Source: Yersinia proxima (GTDB lineage: Bacteria > Pseudomonadota > Gammaproteobacteria > Enterobacterales > Enterobacteriaceae). Taken from it: a stretch of 64,000 nucleotides of DNA. Location of the stretch: NCBI RefSeq assembly GCF_902170785.1, contig NZ_CABHYG010000017.1, positions 372,001-436,000 of the forward strand, read 5' to 3'. The notes beneath the pieces are model-generated. The model did not search any database, had not been told where the DNA came from, and saw only the letters and a program-made list of their open reading frames with translations. Each line of letters opens with the position of its first letter. Positions within the stretch are counted from its first letter, which is position 1. A program made the position numbers and the translations under genes. Shown here piece by piece: positions 8,904 through 18,058 of this stretch.

Positions 8904-10013
8904 ATGAAAATCAATAATCATAAGTTACCTGAACATGCCCTAAGTGGGCAGCGTCAATTAACCAGTTTTCATTTCGGCCAGCCGGGTGTGGGCGAGAAAA
9001 TCTACCTACAGGCGGGCCTACATGCCGATGAACTGCCCGGAATGCTGGTATTACATTATCTTAAAAGATTACTGAGTCAGGCGGAACGGCGCGGAGAAAT
9101 TCAGAGTGAAATAATTATTGTGCCAATAGCTAACCCGCCAGGTATGGCACAAGTGCTGTTAAACAGTGGAATAGGCCGTTTTGATTTGATCAGTGGCCGC
9201 AATTTTAATCGTGATTTCCCTGATTTGGCTAAATTAGTACAGCAGCGGCTGGAGGCGGCGACATCAAGCGAAAAAGAGACGACGCCGCAACAGATACGCC
9301 GCGCGATGGCCGATGCATTACAGGATTTGCCCGCGCTCAGTGAAGTGGATGCTTTGCGTCAACATTTGCTCATGCTGGCCTGTGATGCTGATTTGGTGCT
9401 GGATTTGCATTGCGATGACCGCGCTATTTTACATCTGTATGCCGATCCGGCCTGGCGAGCAGCAGTGGGTGTGCTCGCGCGGTTTTTGCATATCGACACC
9501 GTGCTACTTTCACAAGACAGCGGCGGTGGTTCGTTTGATGAAGCCTGTGGCTTGCCGTGGCATCGGCTAGCTGCACATTATCCTGAGCTGGCCCCCGCCT
9601 GTATGGCCGTGACGGTGGAATTGCGTGGGCAACAGGATGTCAGTCACTCGCTGGCCAGTGCGGATGCCGAGCGTATTTATCAATATTTACAACATCGTGG
9701 CGCTATTGCGGGGGTTGTTCCTGAAGTTCCGCAGCGAGAGGTGGTGATGTTACCTTTTTCCGCCGGGGAAATCGTCAATGCGCCCGCCAGTGGTTTGCTG
9801 CTGCTATTGCGTCAGCCGGGTGAATGGGTGGCGAAAGATGAAGTCGTTGCTGAAATCATTGATCCGATAACTGATACGGTTAAAGCGGTGCGGGCCAAAG
9901 CGGGCGGGATCATCTATGCCAGCAGGCGTGCTCCGTTTGTGACCTTGGGAGCTGAAGTGATGAAAATTGCCGGGAAAACCCCCTACACAGGTGGCGGGGG
10001 GTTAGCGTCCTAA
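8904..10013 (+). CDS. M14-family succinylglutamate desuccinylase/aspartoacylase-like zinc deacylase
   Basis: A 369-residue enzyme of the AstE/AspA group of zinc carboxypeptidase-fold deacylases. Zinc ligands are visible: His40 and Glu43 in LHADELPG and His169 in LDLHCDD. The substrate-binding Asn-Arg pair is in NFNRDF (about 101-105) and the catalytic Glu is in VTVELRG. The C-terminal 90 residues form the beta-rich domain typical of the longer members. The family removes acyl groups from N-acyl amino acids. With the neighbours, this suggests breakdown of an acylated or methylated amino acid. The ATG at 8904 has AGGA upstream. Confidence 0.8.
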   Translation: MKINNHKLPEHALSGQRQLTSFHFGQPGVGEKIYLQAGLHADELPGMLVLHYLKRLLSQAERRGEIQSEIIIVPIANPPGMAQVLLNSGIGRFDLISGRNFNRDFPDLAKLVQQRLEAATSSEKETTPQQIRRAMADALQDLPALSEVDALRQHLLMLACDADLVLDLHCDDRAILHLYADPAWRAAVGVLARFLHIDTVLLSQDSGGGSFDEACGLPWHRLAAHYPELAPACMAVTVELRGQQDVSHSLASADAERIYQYLQHRGAIAGVVPEVPQREVVMLPFSAGEIVNAPASGLLLLLRQPGEWVAKDEVVAEIIDPITDTVKAVRAKAGGIIYASRRAPFVTLGAEVMKIAGKTPYTGGGGLAS

Positions 10014-10022
10014 GTCTAAGTG

Positions 10023-11156
10023 TTACAGGCTTAACTCGCGTAGCAGCGAAAATGCCTGTTGGGTATATTCTTCACTGACCACAAAAGCACGCAATTGATG
10101 CTGGCTGTCTGTTGCGCGCGCAATTATTCCTTGCGACGTTAAATTAATTTCCCAGTTGAGGTCACGTCTCTGGGTTTCACCCGCGAAATATAATGGCAAA
10201 TCTGGCGTTTTGACTTTGACCAACATCGCTGGAAGTTTAAGGCAATGCGCACCACCCAACAGGTTTTTCGCGAGTGTCATGGCAGCGACCAGAATGGGCT
10301 GCAAAAAGGGCAACACTTTCCCGCCAATCTCAGCGCAATCGCCAATAGCAAAGATATCAGGATCCGAGGTTTGTAGCTGTTGGTTAACCTTGATGCCGCG
10401 TCCGATATCAAGCCCTGCGGCTGCCGCAACAGATGTTTCCGGCTGTAATCCCATCGCCGCAATAACTGCATCTACGCTATAGCGGTGGCCACAATGGAGT
10501 GCTACCTGCAATCCATCTGCCACTTTTTCAATACTGCGCAGTTCATTATTAAAAACCAGGGTGATGCCCCTCTGACTGAAGCGATGTTGCAAACGGCTGC
10601 TGATTTCTACAGGCAGGACAGAGGCCAGCAGGCTATGCGCTTTGTCCAGCAAAATCACACCCTTGCCCGCACGCTGCAAGTCCATCGCCAGCTCCGCACC
10701 GATTAGGCCACCGCCTAATACCAGGATACGGCGAGCTTTTTGTAATGTTTCTTGCTGCTGTCGGTACTCATTTTGACTGTTAAATGTACAGATCAACTCA
10801 TTACCCGCAATCGGTGGCAGCATTGCTGTGGCACCGGTTGCCAACACCAGTTTGTGATATTGAAATAGCTGATCGCCACACAGAACCTGCTTATTGTGTC
10901 GCTGAATGGCAGTGACGCGGGTTCCCGTGTGCAGGGTTAGGCTATTTTCCTGCGCAAACTGTTCAGCGGACATGCGGGTCAGGTCGTCAGCACTTTGCTG
11001 GCGACTGAAAACATGGCTTAAATCTGGTTTGTTATAATCAACACCACTATCGGCAGCAATCATATTGATGGCTACCTGTGAGTCGAGTTTGCGGATGTTT
11101 TTTACCACCTGACGGGCAGCAAAGCCGGAACCCACAATCACAATGTTCTCAACCAT
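10023..11156 (-). CDS. norW: NADH:flavorubredoxin reductase
   Basis: Passes electrons from NADH to the rubredoxin domain of flavorubredoxin NorV in nitric-oxide detoxification. The 377-residue product equals E. coli NorW in length. FAD motif: IVIVGSGFAARQ at the N-terminus; NADH motif: ILVLGGGLIGAELAMDL (around 145-161); FAD-binding C-terminal motif: IFAIGDCAEI. The ATG at 11156 follows GGGAGG. It begins 11 bases after norV stops, so the two are one operon. It ends only 9 bases from the convergent deacylase gene. Confidence 0.95.
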   Translation of the reverse strand: MVENIVIVGSGFAARQVVKNIRKLDSQVAINMIAADSGVDYNKPDLSHVFSRQQSADDLTRMSAEQFAQENSLTLHTGTRVTAIQRHNKQVLCGDQLFQYHKLVLATGATAMLPPIAGNELICTFNSQNEYRQQQETLQKARRILVLGGGLIGAELAMDLQRAGKGVILLDKAHSLLASVLPVEISSRLQHRFSQRGITLVFNNELRSIEKVADGLQVALHCGHRYSVDAVIAAMGLQPETSVAAAAGLDIGRGIKVNQQLQTSDPDIFAIGDCAEIGGKVLPFLQPILVAAMTLAKNLLGGAHCLKLPAMLVKVKTPDLPLYFAGETQRRDLNWEINLTSQGIIARATDSQHQLRAFVVSEEYTQQAFSLLRELSL

Positions 11157-11167
11157 AACAGCCTCCC

Positions 11168-12604
11168 TTAGAGTGGATCGAAAACAGATTTGCCCAATCC
11201 ACATTCCGGGCAAAGGAAGAAGTCCGGCACATCATCCCAGCACGTTCCTGGTTTAACATCTTGCAGCGGCTCACCCAGCGCCGGGTCATATACCCACTGA
11301 CAGACACTGCATTGCATCGAGATACCCAGATCTGCTGGTGCGGTAGAACTATTTTCTTCATTGATGGCTGGGGTTGCAGTATCAAGTAATGTGCTGCTAT
11401 TCAGTGGGTGTAAGGCCCATTCGCGGGCAATCTTGCGCCCATGTTCGCGGCATTCGTCCAGCCCATCATTGTCTGGTCGCCATTTCATTTTTAGCGAGAG
11501 GGAAATATCAAATCCGGCATCCATCAGGCGGGTTTGAATTCGGTCAACCGCGCCCCCCGTCCAGCCAAAACTGCCAAAAGCTGCCGCTTTTTTATTACGA
11601 AAGCGTAGCCCGGCCAGTTCTTCAAGCATGCCGGCAATTTTGGGCATCATCACATTGTTCATGGTGGAGGAGCCAACTAACACACCTTTTGAGCGGAATA
11701 CCTGTGTCAGTATTTCATTCTTATCGTGACGCGCAATGTTGTAGATTTTCACGGCCACCGCGGGGTCGGTTTCATGGATCCCCTGAGCAATGGCATCAGC
11801 CATCATCCGAGTATTGTTTGACATCGTGTCATAGAAAATGGTGATACGATCTTCTTGGTAATCAGCGGCCCATTCCAGGTATTTCGCCACAATTTGGGTC
11901 GGATTATCCCGCCATACCACGCCATGAGAGGTGGCAATCATTGATACCGGCAGATTGAAACCAAGGATTTCATTGATCTTAGGTGTGACCAAGCGACTGA
12001 AGGGCGTCAAAATATTGGCATAATAGCGCGCGCATTGCTCATACAGCTCAATCTGGTCCACTTCATCATTAAACAAATGCTCGTCACAATAGTGCTGACC
12101 GAACGCATCGTTACTGAAAAGTACTGCATCGCCGGTGATGTAAGTCATCATGCTGTCAGGCCAGTGCAGCATCGGTGTTTCAACAAAAATCAGCTGCTTA
12201 CCATTGCCAATATCCAGTGTGTCGCCGGTTTTGACGGTGATGAAATTCCATTCAGGATGATGATGATGTCCGTTAATTGAATCGATAGCATTGGTGGTGC
12301 AATAGATCGGGGTGTGAGGGATGCGTGCCATTAATTCAGTTAATGCACCAGCATGGTCTTCTTCAGCATGATTAATAATAATGTAATCGAGCGTATTCAG
12401 ATCAATCTCGCGCGCTAAGTTAGCCACAAAATCGCGGCCAAATTTCTGATCAACGGTATCAATCAGCACGTTTTTTCCTTCGCAGATCAAATAGCTGTTG
12501 TAGCTCGTGCCTTTAAGGGTTTTATATTCGGTGCCATGAAAATCGCGGACTTCCCAATCACGTTGCCCAACCCATTTAATATTATTTTTAACCTGAATGG
12601 CCAT
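11168..12604 (-). CDS. norV: Flavorubredoxin, nitric oxide reductase
   Basis: Reduces nitric oxide to nitrous oxide under anaerobic conditions in the cytoplasm. The 478-residue product (E. coli 479) has three parts: an N-terminal beta-lactamase-fold di-iron domain (NHAEEDHAG, about residues 78-86, metal ligands), a flavodoxin domain ([15 protein letters not shown]) and a C-terminal rubredoxin with two CxxC knuckles (CSVC and CPEC). The ATG at 12604 follows AAGGAA; the upstream in-frame stretch to 12664 overlaps the sigma-54 promoter and is not coding. It is the first gene of norVW, driven by NorR. Confidence 0.97.
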   Translation of the reverse strand: MAIQVKNNIKWVGQRDWEVRDFHGTEYKTLKGTSYNSYLICEGKNVLIDTVDQKFGRDFVANLAREIDLNTLDYIIINHAEEDHAGALTELMARIPHTPIYCTTNAIDSINGHHHHPEWNFITVKTGDTLDIGNGKQLIFVETPMLHWPDSMMTYITGDAVLFSNDAFGQHYCDEHLFNDEVDQIELYEQCARYYANILTPFSRLVTPKINEILGFNLPVSMIATSHGVVWRDNPTQIVAKYLEWAADYQEDRITIFYDTMSNNTRMMADAIAQGIHETDPAVAVKIYNIARHDKNEILTQVFRSKGVLVGSSTMNNVMMPKIAGMLEELAGLRFRNKKAAAFGSFGWTGGAVDRIQTRLMDAGFDISLSLKMKWRPDNDGLDECREHGRKIAREWALHPLNSSTLLDTATPAINEENSSTAPADLGISMQCSVCQWVYDPALGEPLQDVKPGTCWDDVPDFFLCPECGLGKSVFDPL

Positions 12605-12647
12605 GAACCGTTCCTTACTAAAGTGAATGAATAATCTCACTGTAGAG

Positions 12648-12663
12648 AGCAAAGGGCGTGCCA
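12648..12663 (-). promoter_or_regulatory. Sigma-54 promoter of norVW
   Basis: On the minus strand the sequence reads TGGCACG, four bases, TTGCT, an exact fit to the sigma-54 consensus with GG at the -24 position (12662-12661) and GC at -12 (12650-12649). It lies 44 bases upstream of the norV start, giving a short leader. This is the promoter architecture known for norVW in E. coli. Confidence 0.9.
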
Positions 12664-12705
12664 TGATTTATATTATTGATTTTGTTAATTTAAAATTTAA
12701 AGTTT

Positions 12706-12761
12706 GTCATTGTGACACTATCAGTTTATTGTCATAAAGACTAATACTGTGTCGGAATGAC
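12706..12761. promoter_or_regulatory. Three NorR enhancer sites
   Basis: Three 11-bp sites of the form GT-N7-AC: GTCATTGTGAC at 12706-12716 (a perfect palindrome around TTG), GTCATAAAGAC at 12731-12741 and GTCGGAATGAC at 12751-12761. E. coli NorR binds three such sites between norV and norR, where they are needed for activation of the sigma-54 promoter. The third site ends six bases before the norR start codon, so binding there should also restrain norR expression. Confidence 0.88.
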
Positions 12762-12766
12762 AAAAC

Positions 12767-14305
12767 ATGAGTTTATCCATTCAGTCGCTCGCTCAAATAG
12801 CTATTGAATTGCAAAGCGGTTTATCTGGGCAAGATCGTTTTCAGAAATTAATCAGCAGCTTACGGCAATTACTACAATGTGATGCTTCAGCGTTACTGCG
12901 TTATGAACACCAGCTGTTTCGTCCGCTGGCGATTGATGGTTTATCACCCGACGTGCTGGGCCGGCGTTTTTCGCTGTCATCTCATCCTCGGCTGGAAGCC
13001 ATTGCTCGTGCGGGTAATGTGGTGCGTTTCCCCACCGATAGCCACCTTCCTGACCCTTACGACGGCCTGATCCCCGGCCATGATGAACTTAAAGTTCATG
13101 CCTGCATTGGTTTACCTTTATTTGCCGATCAAGAGCTTATCGGTGCGCTGACTTTCGACAGTATGAATCCCGCCCAATTTGACAGGTTTAGTGATGAAGA
13201 GCTGAAACTGATTGGTGTCCTGGCCGCTTCGGCACTGAATAATGCGCTATTAGTGGATGTTTTAGAGAAACAAGCTGTGCCTACGGTGAGTTCTTTAAAT
13301 ATCCATAAGCAGACAGTCCAACATTCAGAAGATGAGATGATTGGTCTTTCGCCGCTGATATTGCAACTTAAGCATGAAATCAAAGTGGTTGCCGGATCAG
13401 AGCTGAATGTGCTGATTACTGGTGAAACCGGGGTAGGGAAGGAATTGGTGGCCAAGGCAATTCACCATTTATCGCCGAGATCGGCCAAAGCGCTTATCTA
13501 TTTAAACTGTGCGGCATTACCGGAAAATGTGGCTGAGAGCGAGTTGTTTGGTCATGTTAAAGGAGCATTTACTGGCGCAATACATGACAGAACCGGCAAA
13601 TTTGAAATTGCTGACAATGGAACACTTTTTCTCGACGAAATTGGCGAGCTTTCTTTGGTACTTCAGGCCAAATTACTGCGCGTTATCCAATATGGTGACC
13701 TGCAAAGAGTGGGTGATGACAGAACCAAACGGGTCAATGTGCGTATCATTGCAGCCACTAATTGTGATTTGAAACAAGCGGTTATCGAAGGGCGTTTTCG
13801 CGTGGATTTGTTTCATCGGCTGAGTGTATTTCCGCTGCATGTTCCTCCGCTGAGAGAAAGAAAAGGGGATATCATTCTGCTGGCGGGATTTTTTGTTGAG
13901 CGAATAAGAAAGAAATTGGCCATCAAGCAGTTAGGTATTCCGCCCGAGACATTATCTCTGCTCGAAAATTACCGTTGGCCAGGTAATGTTCGTGAGTTGG
14001 AGCATGCAATTTACCGTGCCGCAGTATTAGCTCGCGCTTCGCAGCATGCGTCAGAGTCATACTTTTTATCTCCTGAGTTATTTAATATTGCCGACTCAGT
14101 TACACCACATGTTGCGCATGAAATATTCAGCGAAAATCAGCATGCGGCTCCGCAAAATTTGCAATCTGCCACTCGTGATTTTCAACGGCAATTGATTACC
14201 CAAATGCTAAAGGAAAAGGGGATGAATTGGTCGGCCTGCGCCAGAGCGCTTGAACTTGATACGGGTAACCTGCACCGTCTCGCCAAACGACTGGGTATAA
14301 AATAA
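12767..14305 (+). CDS. norR: Nitric-oxide-responsive sigma-54 activator
   Basis: Senses nitric oxide through a non-haem iron in its GAF domain and activates norVW. The 512-residue protein has the GAF domain (about 1-180), an AAA+ domain with Walker A GETGVGKE, the sigma-54 contact loop GAFTGA, Walker [11 protein letters not shown], and a C-terminal Fis-type helix-turn-helix. E. coli NorR is 504 residues. It is divergent from norVW, with the binding sites in between. The start ATG at 12767 has no clear ribosome binding site, which fits low expression. Confidence 0.96.
   Translation: MSLSIQSLAQIAIELQSGLSGQDRFQKLISSLRQLLQCDASALLRYEHQLFRPLAIDGLSPDVLGRRFSLSSHPRLEAIARAGNVVRFPTDSHLPDPYDGLIPGHDELKVHACIGLPLFADQELIGALTFDSMNPAQFDRFSDEELKLIGVLAASALNNALLVDVLEKQAVPTVSSLNIHKQTVQHSEDEMIGLSPLILQLKHEIKVVAGSELNVLITGETGVGKELVAKAIHHLSPRSAKALIYLNCAALPENVAESELFGHVKGAFTGAIHDRTGKFEIADNGTLFLDEIGELSLVLQAKLLRVIQYGDLQRVGDDRTKRVNVRIIAATNCDLKQAVIEGRFRVDLFHRLSVFPLHVPPLRERKGDIILLAGFFVERIRKKLAIKQLGIPPETLSLLENYRWPGNVRELEHAIYRAAVLARASQHASESYFLSPELFNIADSVTPHVAHEIFSENQHAAPQNLQSATRDFQRQLITQMLKEKGMNWSACARALELDTGNLHRLAKRLGIK
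13431..13438 (+). other. KOPS octamer (GGGTAGGG), pointing toward dif
   Basis: GGGNAGGG is the octamer that loads and orients the FtsK translocase. This copy is on the plus strand left of dif, so it points to dif. It lies in the norR Walker A codons. A single octamer can occur by chance; the meaning comes from the set of four. Confidence 0.5.
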
Positions 14306-14405
14306 TAATATAACGTGGATAACTTCCTATTTTTCCACAAAAATTTTTATCCTAAAGTGGTGCGGAGTGATTGCTCACACTGATCACCATAACTATCATC
14401 GCCCG

Positions 14406-15302
14406 ATGAAAACGACCCCTACACCCCATGATGCACTTTTTAAGAATTTCGTCACCAAACCCCAGACGGCTTATGATCTGCTAGATATTCACTTGCCATC
14501 CGCCCTGCGGAAAATCTGTGACCTGAAAACACTGCGGCTGGAATCGGGCAGTTTTATTGAAAATGACCTGCGCGCCTATTACTCTGACGTGCTCTACTCA
14601 CTAAAAATGCAGGGGCAGGATGGCTATGTTTACGCGCTGATTGAGCATCAAAGCTCTTCCGACAAGCATATGGCTTTTCGCTTGATGCGCTATGCCATTG
14701 CCGCTATGCAGAACCATCTTGATGCCGGACACGACCAACTGCCTCTGGTCATTCCCATGTTGTTCTATCACGGCATGGTCACGCCGTATCCGTATCCCAT
14801 GAGTTGGTTACAAGCGTTCAGCGTACCCGCACTTGCCGGACAGCTATATGGTGGCAACTTTCCGTTGATTGATGTGACCGTTATCCCCGATGATGAAATC
14901 ATGACACACAAGCATGTCGCCATTCTGGAACTGTTGCAAAAACACATCCGCCGACGTGACCTGTCCAAACTGCTGAAACCACTGGTTACCCTGATATCGA
15001 AAGGCTACACTACCAAAGATCAACTAATCTCTGTGATACATTACATACTGCAAAATGGTGATACGGCTGACCCGAAAGGATTCATCTTAGATTTAGCCTA
15101 CCACTTGCCACAGCACAAGGAGGAACTCATGACGATTGCACAGAAATTGAAGCAAGAAGGCCATCAAGTAGGCAAAATGGAAGGGGGACAAGAAACGGCA
15201 CTGAAAATTGCCCACTCTATGCTGGCTAATGGTTATGACCGCACTGAAGTCATGAAGTTAACCGGTCTAAGCGATAAAGAACTGGCACAAATTTGCCATT
15301 AA
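14406..15302 (+). CDS. Rpn-family recombination-promoting nuclease (YhgA-like)
   Basis: A 298-residue member of the Rpn/YhgA family of PD-(D/E)XK nucleases, reported in E. coli to promote RecA-independent recombination. Matches to E. coli RpnA include TPHDALFKNF, LESGSFIENDLRAYYSDVLYS (active-site Asp region), YALIEHQSSSDKHMAFRLMRY (Glu and Gln of the nuclease motif) and PDDEIMTHK. The start is unclear: ATG at 14406 fits the family, GTG at 14367 is in frame; neither has a convincing ribosome binding site. The C-terminal end carries the small helical repeat (ETALKIAHSMLANGYDRTEV) common to these proteins. Imperfect 30-bp repeats flank the gene. Confidence 0.88.
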   Translation: MKTTPTPHDALFKNFVTKPQTAYDLLDIHLPSALRKICDLKTLRLESGSFIENDLRAYYSDVLYSLKMQGQDGYVYALIEHQSSSDKHMAFRLMRYAIAAMQNHLDAGHDQLPLVIPMLFYHGMVTPYPYPMSWLQAFSVPALAGQLYGGNFPLIDVTVIPDDEIMTHKHVAILELLQKHIRRRDLSKLLKPLVTLISKGYTTKDQLISVIHYILQNGDTADPKGFILDLAYHLPQHKEELMTIAQKLKQEGHQVGKMEGGQETALKIAHSMLANGYDRTEVMKLTGLSDKELAQICH

Positions 15303-15455
15303 GTTGCTAGCTAAATCCCTACTTTTAACAGGCGATGTTGCCTTAAACGTCGTCTGTTTGCGCTGTTTATTCCCCCTTTCCCTTTTTATTTCTTACTCTT
15401 TGTTGCCTCATCCATCTTTAACGCATCACTACGATAACCCCCCATTTTTCCATAA

Positions 15456-15656
15456 AAAATTTTAGAGTGGCGCAAAATTGAATCTCTATTCATAGCGTTG
15501 GGCGCAATAGCGACAAAAGGGAGTGGTTCACGGGTTCGCTTTGAAATTAATAAGATAGTTGCTTCATTTCATCGGCCACATCCCGACAAGGAAGCGAAAG
15601 CCTACCAAGTACGTGATGCCAAAACATTTCTTGAAGCTGTAGGAGTGGTACCATGA
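15456..15656 (+). pseudogene. 5'-truncated HicA toxin gene
   Basis: The frame reads LEWRKIESLFIALGA, then GSGSRVRFEINK, then FHRPHPDKE and ends FLEAVGVVP before a TGA that overlaps the hicB start codon. This is the body of a HicA mRNA-interferase toxin, including the HRPHP segment that holds the catalytic histidine region of this subgroup. There is no ATG, GTG or TTG at the front: a TAA precedes the frame at 15453, and the first 15-20 residues usual for the family are missing. The toxin is therefore probably not made. Confidence 0.75.
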
Positions 15657-15985
15657 ATACAATGACATACAAAAATTATGCCGCAAAAATTGAATACAGC
15701 GATGAAGATCAATGTTTGATTGGTCATATTGCCGGTATTCGCGACGTTATCGGTTTTCATGCAGATAATGTAGCCGATTTACGTATCGCCTTTGAAGAAG
15801 CTGTAGATGACTATCTGAGCTATTGCGCTGAACAAGGCCGTGAACCACAGCGCCCAGCCAGTGGCAAAATTAGCTTACGTATACCGCCAGAAATTCATTC
15901 AGCAATCAATATTGCTGCGGAAGTTTCAGGGAAAAGCACCAATCAGTGGATAAGTGAGACACTTGCGAAAGCAGCACACGGTTAA
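15653..15985 (+). CDS. HicB-family antitoxin
   Basis: A 110-residue antitoxin. The N-terminal partial RNase H-like HicB fold covers YAAKIEYSDEDQCLIGHIAGI and FEEAVDDYLSYC (residues about 8-63). The C-terminal ribbon-helix-helix DNA-binding part reads GKISLRIPPEIHSAINIAAEVSGKS (about 75-99) in two blocks. The ATG overlaps the stop of the hicA remnant (ATGA) and has GTAGGAG upstream. With its toxin truncated it is now an orphan antitoxin that may still repress its own promoter. Confidence 0.88.
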   Translation: MNTMTYKNYAAKIEYSDEDQCLIGHIAGIRDVIGFHADNVADLRIAFEEAVDDYLSYCAEQGREPQRPASGKISLRIPPEIHSAINIAAEVSGKSTNQWISETLAKAAHG

Positions 15986-16166
15986 TTACCGTTCCTTATT
16001 GTCATTAATGCTTACAGCAGCAATGAGGAAGACATTCATCCCGCTAAACGTTTATCAGCGATCTGCTGGCTAAGGCAGAAGTGATGGTAAAAATTGAATG
16101 AGGTGAGCTGATGCCGAAAATAGGAACATGTTTTCTCGATTGTAAATTTTCAGCGGGATCGTTATA

Positions 16167-16182
16167 ATTTAGCCGGCTAAAT
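16167..16182. promoter_or_regulatory. Perfect palindromic operator of the marR-like gene
   Basis: ATTTAGCC followed by its exact complement GGCTAAAT, 17 bases upstream of the MarR-family start codon. Nearly the same sequence occurs directly in front of the HlyD-family gene at 16891, so it is very likely the binding site of the MarR protein, giving autoregulation. Confidence 0.75.
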
Positions 16183-16199
16183 AAAATGATGCGAACCCT

Positions 16200-16703
16200 A
16201 TGAATTATAATGCAAGAGTCCTGCCGACCCGTGAAGCTCTGGCCCGCGTGCAGCAGCAAGAGAACCTCGGAAGCGATGTTTCCGGTGTAGATTTAGTCCT
16301 CAATCTGATCACCACAGCCGATTTAATACGTTCAAATATTTATGATCGACTCGCGCAAGACTATGACATTTCTGAAGGTAAATTCATTTTATTGATGTCA
16401 CTTTATGGCGAAGGTGAGACTGCCGCCAGTGAACTGGCGTCGAGGATTGGGGTTGCTCCCGCAACAGTTTCGGTGATGGTTAAGCGTATGCTTTCTGCCC
16501 CCGAACCCTTAATTACCATGACACGAACCCATGCTGATGGTCGTTCCCGCTTGATCGCATTAAGCCCCGCTGGCCGCCGAGTGATTAAACAGGCGTTACC
16601 CGGTCACTTAAATGCTATTAACTCTTTTGCCGACGTTCTGAATGACCAGGAGCGCGAGTCTCTGATCCTTATGTTGCAAAAATTATTACGTAAAAAACCA
16701 TAA
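16200..16703 (+). CDS. MarR-family transcriptional regulator
   Basis: A 167-residue winged-helix protein: SEGKFILLMSLYGEGETAASEL, ASRIGVAPATVSVMVKRML (recognition helix, about residues 80-98) and TRTHADGRSRLIALSPAGRRV (wing, about 104-124). The N-terminal 30 residues are an extension. No ribosome binding site precedes the ATG at 16200; a five-codon frame starting at 16186 ends in overlap with it (ATGA) and may help translation. It lies upstream of a two-gene exporter whose promoter carries the same palindrome, so it probably represses that operon and itself until a ligand binds. Confidence 0.87.
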   Translation: MNYNARVLPTREALARVQQQENLGSDVSGVDLVLNLITTADLIRSNIYDRLAQDYDISEGKFILLMSLYGEGETAASELASRIGVAPATVSVMVKRMLSAPEPLITMTRTHADGRSRLIALSPAGRRVIKQALPGHLNAINSFADVLNDQERESLILMLQKLLRKKP

Positions 16704-16755
16704 CTATCCGGGCTTAAGATGTAAGCCATGAGTTTGATGACAAAAGTATTAATAG

Positions 16756-16840
16756 CAGTGAGTGAAGGGTTTACCGCACCTAGGGGCACTCCGATGGCTC
16801 ACGCCATTACGGCCCCAACGGCACGATTCCCCTTCATTTG
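16756..16840 (+). repeat. 85-bp intergenic repeat, copy 1
   Basis: Begins CAGTGAGTGAAGGG, contains CACCTAGGGGC and CCCCAACGGCACG, and ends CCCCTTCATTTG. The same 85-bp unit occurs at 28147, 49994 and 53252. The ends are partly inverted (GTGAAGGG and CCCCTTCA), and the centre folds back on itself. This copy sits between the marR-like gene and the exporter operon. Spurious short frames ending in PLGAVNPSLT arise from it. Confidence 0.85.
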
Positions 16841-16890
16841 AGATTGTCATCAGTCTGGCGCTTATAGATATGAGCTTTTTTTAACCACAT

Positions 16891-16906
16891 ACTTAGTCGG
16901 CTAAAT
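16891..16906. promoter_or_regulatory. Second MarR-type operator, in front of the exporter operon
   Basis: ACTTAGTC next to GGCTAAAT differs from the perfect palindrome at 16167 at two positions. It ends three bases before the TTG start candidate of the HlyD-family gene, so a bound repressor would cover the start of the transcript. Confidence 0.72.
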
Positions 16907-16909
16907 AAA

Positions 16910-18058
16910 TTGAATTCACCACAAAATAACGCATTCAAACCTATGGTAAAAACAGCAGTGATCTTTTTGGGGCTACTGCTTGTGGGGTCAAGTCTCATCT
17001 ATTTCGGCTCAAGAAATGATGCCGTCTCGGTGGCGAAAAGTATCAAATCAGGGGTATTAACGGCTGATGAAATCAATATTGCATTTGAAAATGTGGGCGG
17101 AAAACTCATCAGTCGTCAGGTTCAGGAATCTCAGCAGGTGAAAAAGGGGGACGTCCTGATGGTGCTGGATGGAGTCGATACCGACATTGCCATTGAGCGT
17201 CTTAAGGCAGTTATTCGTTCTCAGGAAGCATTGATTCGTCAGGAGGAGTCGGCTATTCGTATCGCCACCAATGAAACCACGTTAACCGAGGTTTCATCCT
17301 GGCGTAAGATTGAAGAAATTCAGGCTACATTGAGCGCGGCCCGTGCCAGTGAAAATCTGGCGCGCACGGATTTTAATCGCATTGCCAAGTTGCATAATAG
17401 CGGCAGTGTTTCGCAATCGATGCTGGATAATGCCAACAGCAGTTTGACCACAACCCATGCCGCAGTGATACAAGCAGAGCGTCAATTGGCTTCAGCGATG
17501 ATTGGCACGACACCAGCGCAAATGAAAAATCTGTCAGAAAAGGAGAGTGCGCAGGGCATGACACTACAGTCAATTGCCAACTCTCGCGAATCTATCAAAA
17601 ACCGCCAAAACATTCTGGATCAGTTACTGGCTCAATTAGATCAATCTCATGCAGAACTCAGGCAACTTGAAGTCAATCGTCAACGGCTGACACTGACGGC
17701 ACCTGAGAGCGGTAAAGTTTTAAAACTCCTTTATCAATCCGGTGAAATGATCCCAGCAGGCGCACCGGCGGTGTTGTTAGAAACCGATCGCAAATACGTG
17801 GATATCTACGTTAACGAAAATATGGTCACCGCCTATCAACCGGGAACCACTGTCAAAGCGCAGGTTCCGGCGCTTGATAGTCAGGTTAGTGGCGTGGTGC
17901 GATTTGCCAGTGCAGCGCCTTCGTTTGCTGATCTGCGTATGACGCGGGAACGAGGCCAGGCGGATTTAACTTCCTATCAAGTGCGTATCTATACCGAAGA
18001 TAAACCACAGTTACTGAGCGGAATGACACTTGAGGTAGATGATGCAGAACATCGTTAA
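16910..18058 (+). CDS. HlyD-family membrane fusion (periplasmic adaptor) protein
   Basis: A 382-residue adaptor that links an inner-membrane exporter with an outer-membrane channel. One N-terminal membrane anchor (VIFLGLLLVGSSLIYFG, about residues 17-33), a biotinyl-lipoyl half (GGKLISRQVQESQQVKKGDVL), a long coiled-coil hairpin (about 95-260) and a second lipoyl half with beta-barrel (LTAPESGKVLKLLYQSGEMI). Start uncertain: TTG at 16910 or ATG at 16943; neither has a ribosome binding site. Its 3' end overlaps the ABC-2 permease gene, so the two work together. No outer-membrane component is encoded here; TolC is the likely partner. Confidence 0.87.
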   Translation: MNSPQNNAFKPMVKTAVIFLGLLLVGSSLIYFGSRNDAVSVAKSIKSGVLTADEINIAFENVGGKLISRQVQESQQVKKGDVLMVLDGVDTDIAIERLKAVIRSQEALIRQEESAIRIATNETTLTEVSSWRKIEEIQATLSAARASENLARTDFNRIAKLHNSGSVSQSMLDNANSSLTTTHAAVIQAERQLASAMIGTTPAQMKNLSEKESAQGMTLQSIANSRESIKNRQNILDQLLAQLDQSHAELRQLEVNRQRLTLTAPESGKVLKLLYQSGEMIPAGAPAVLLETDRKYVDIYVNENMVTAYQPGTTVKAQVPALDSQVSGVVRFASAAPSFADLRMTRERGQADLTSYQVRIYTEDKPQLLSGMTLEVDDAEHR

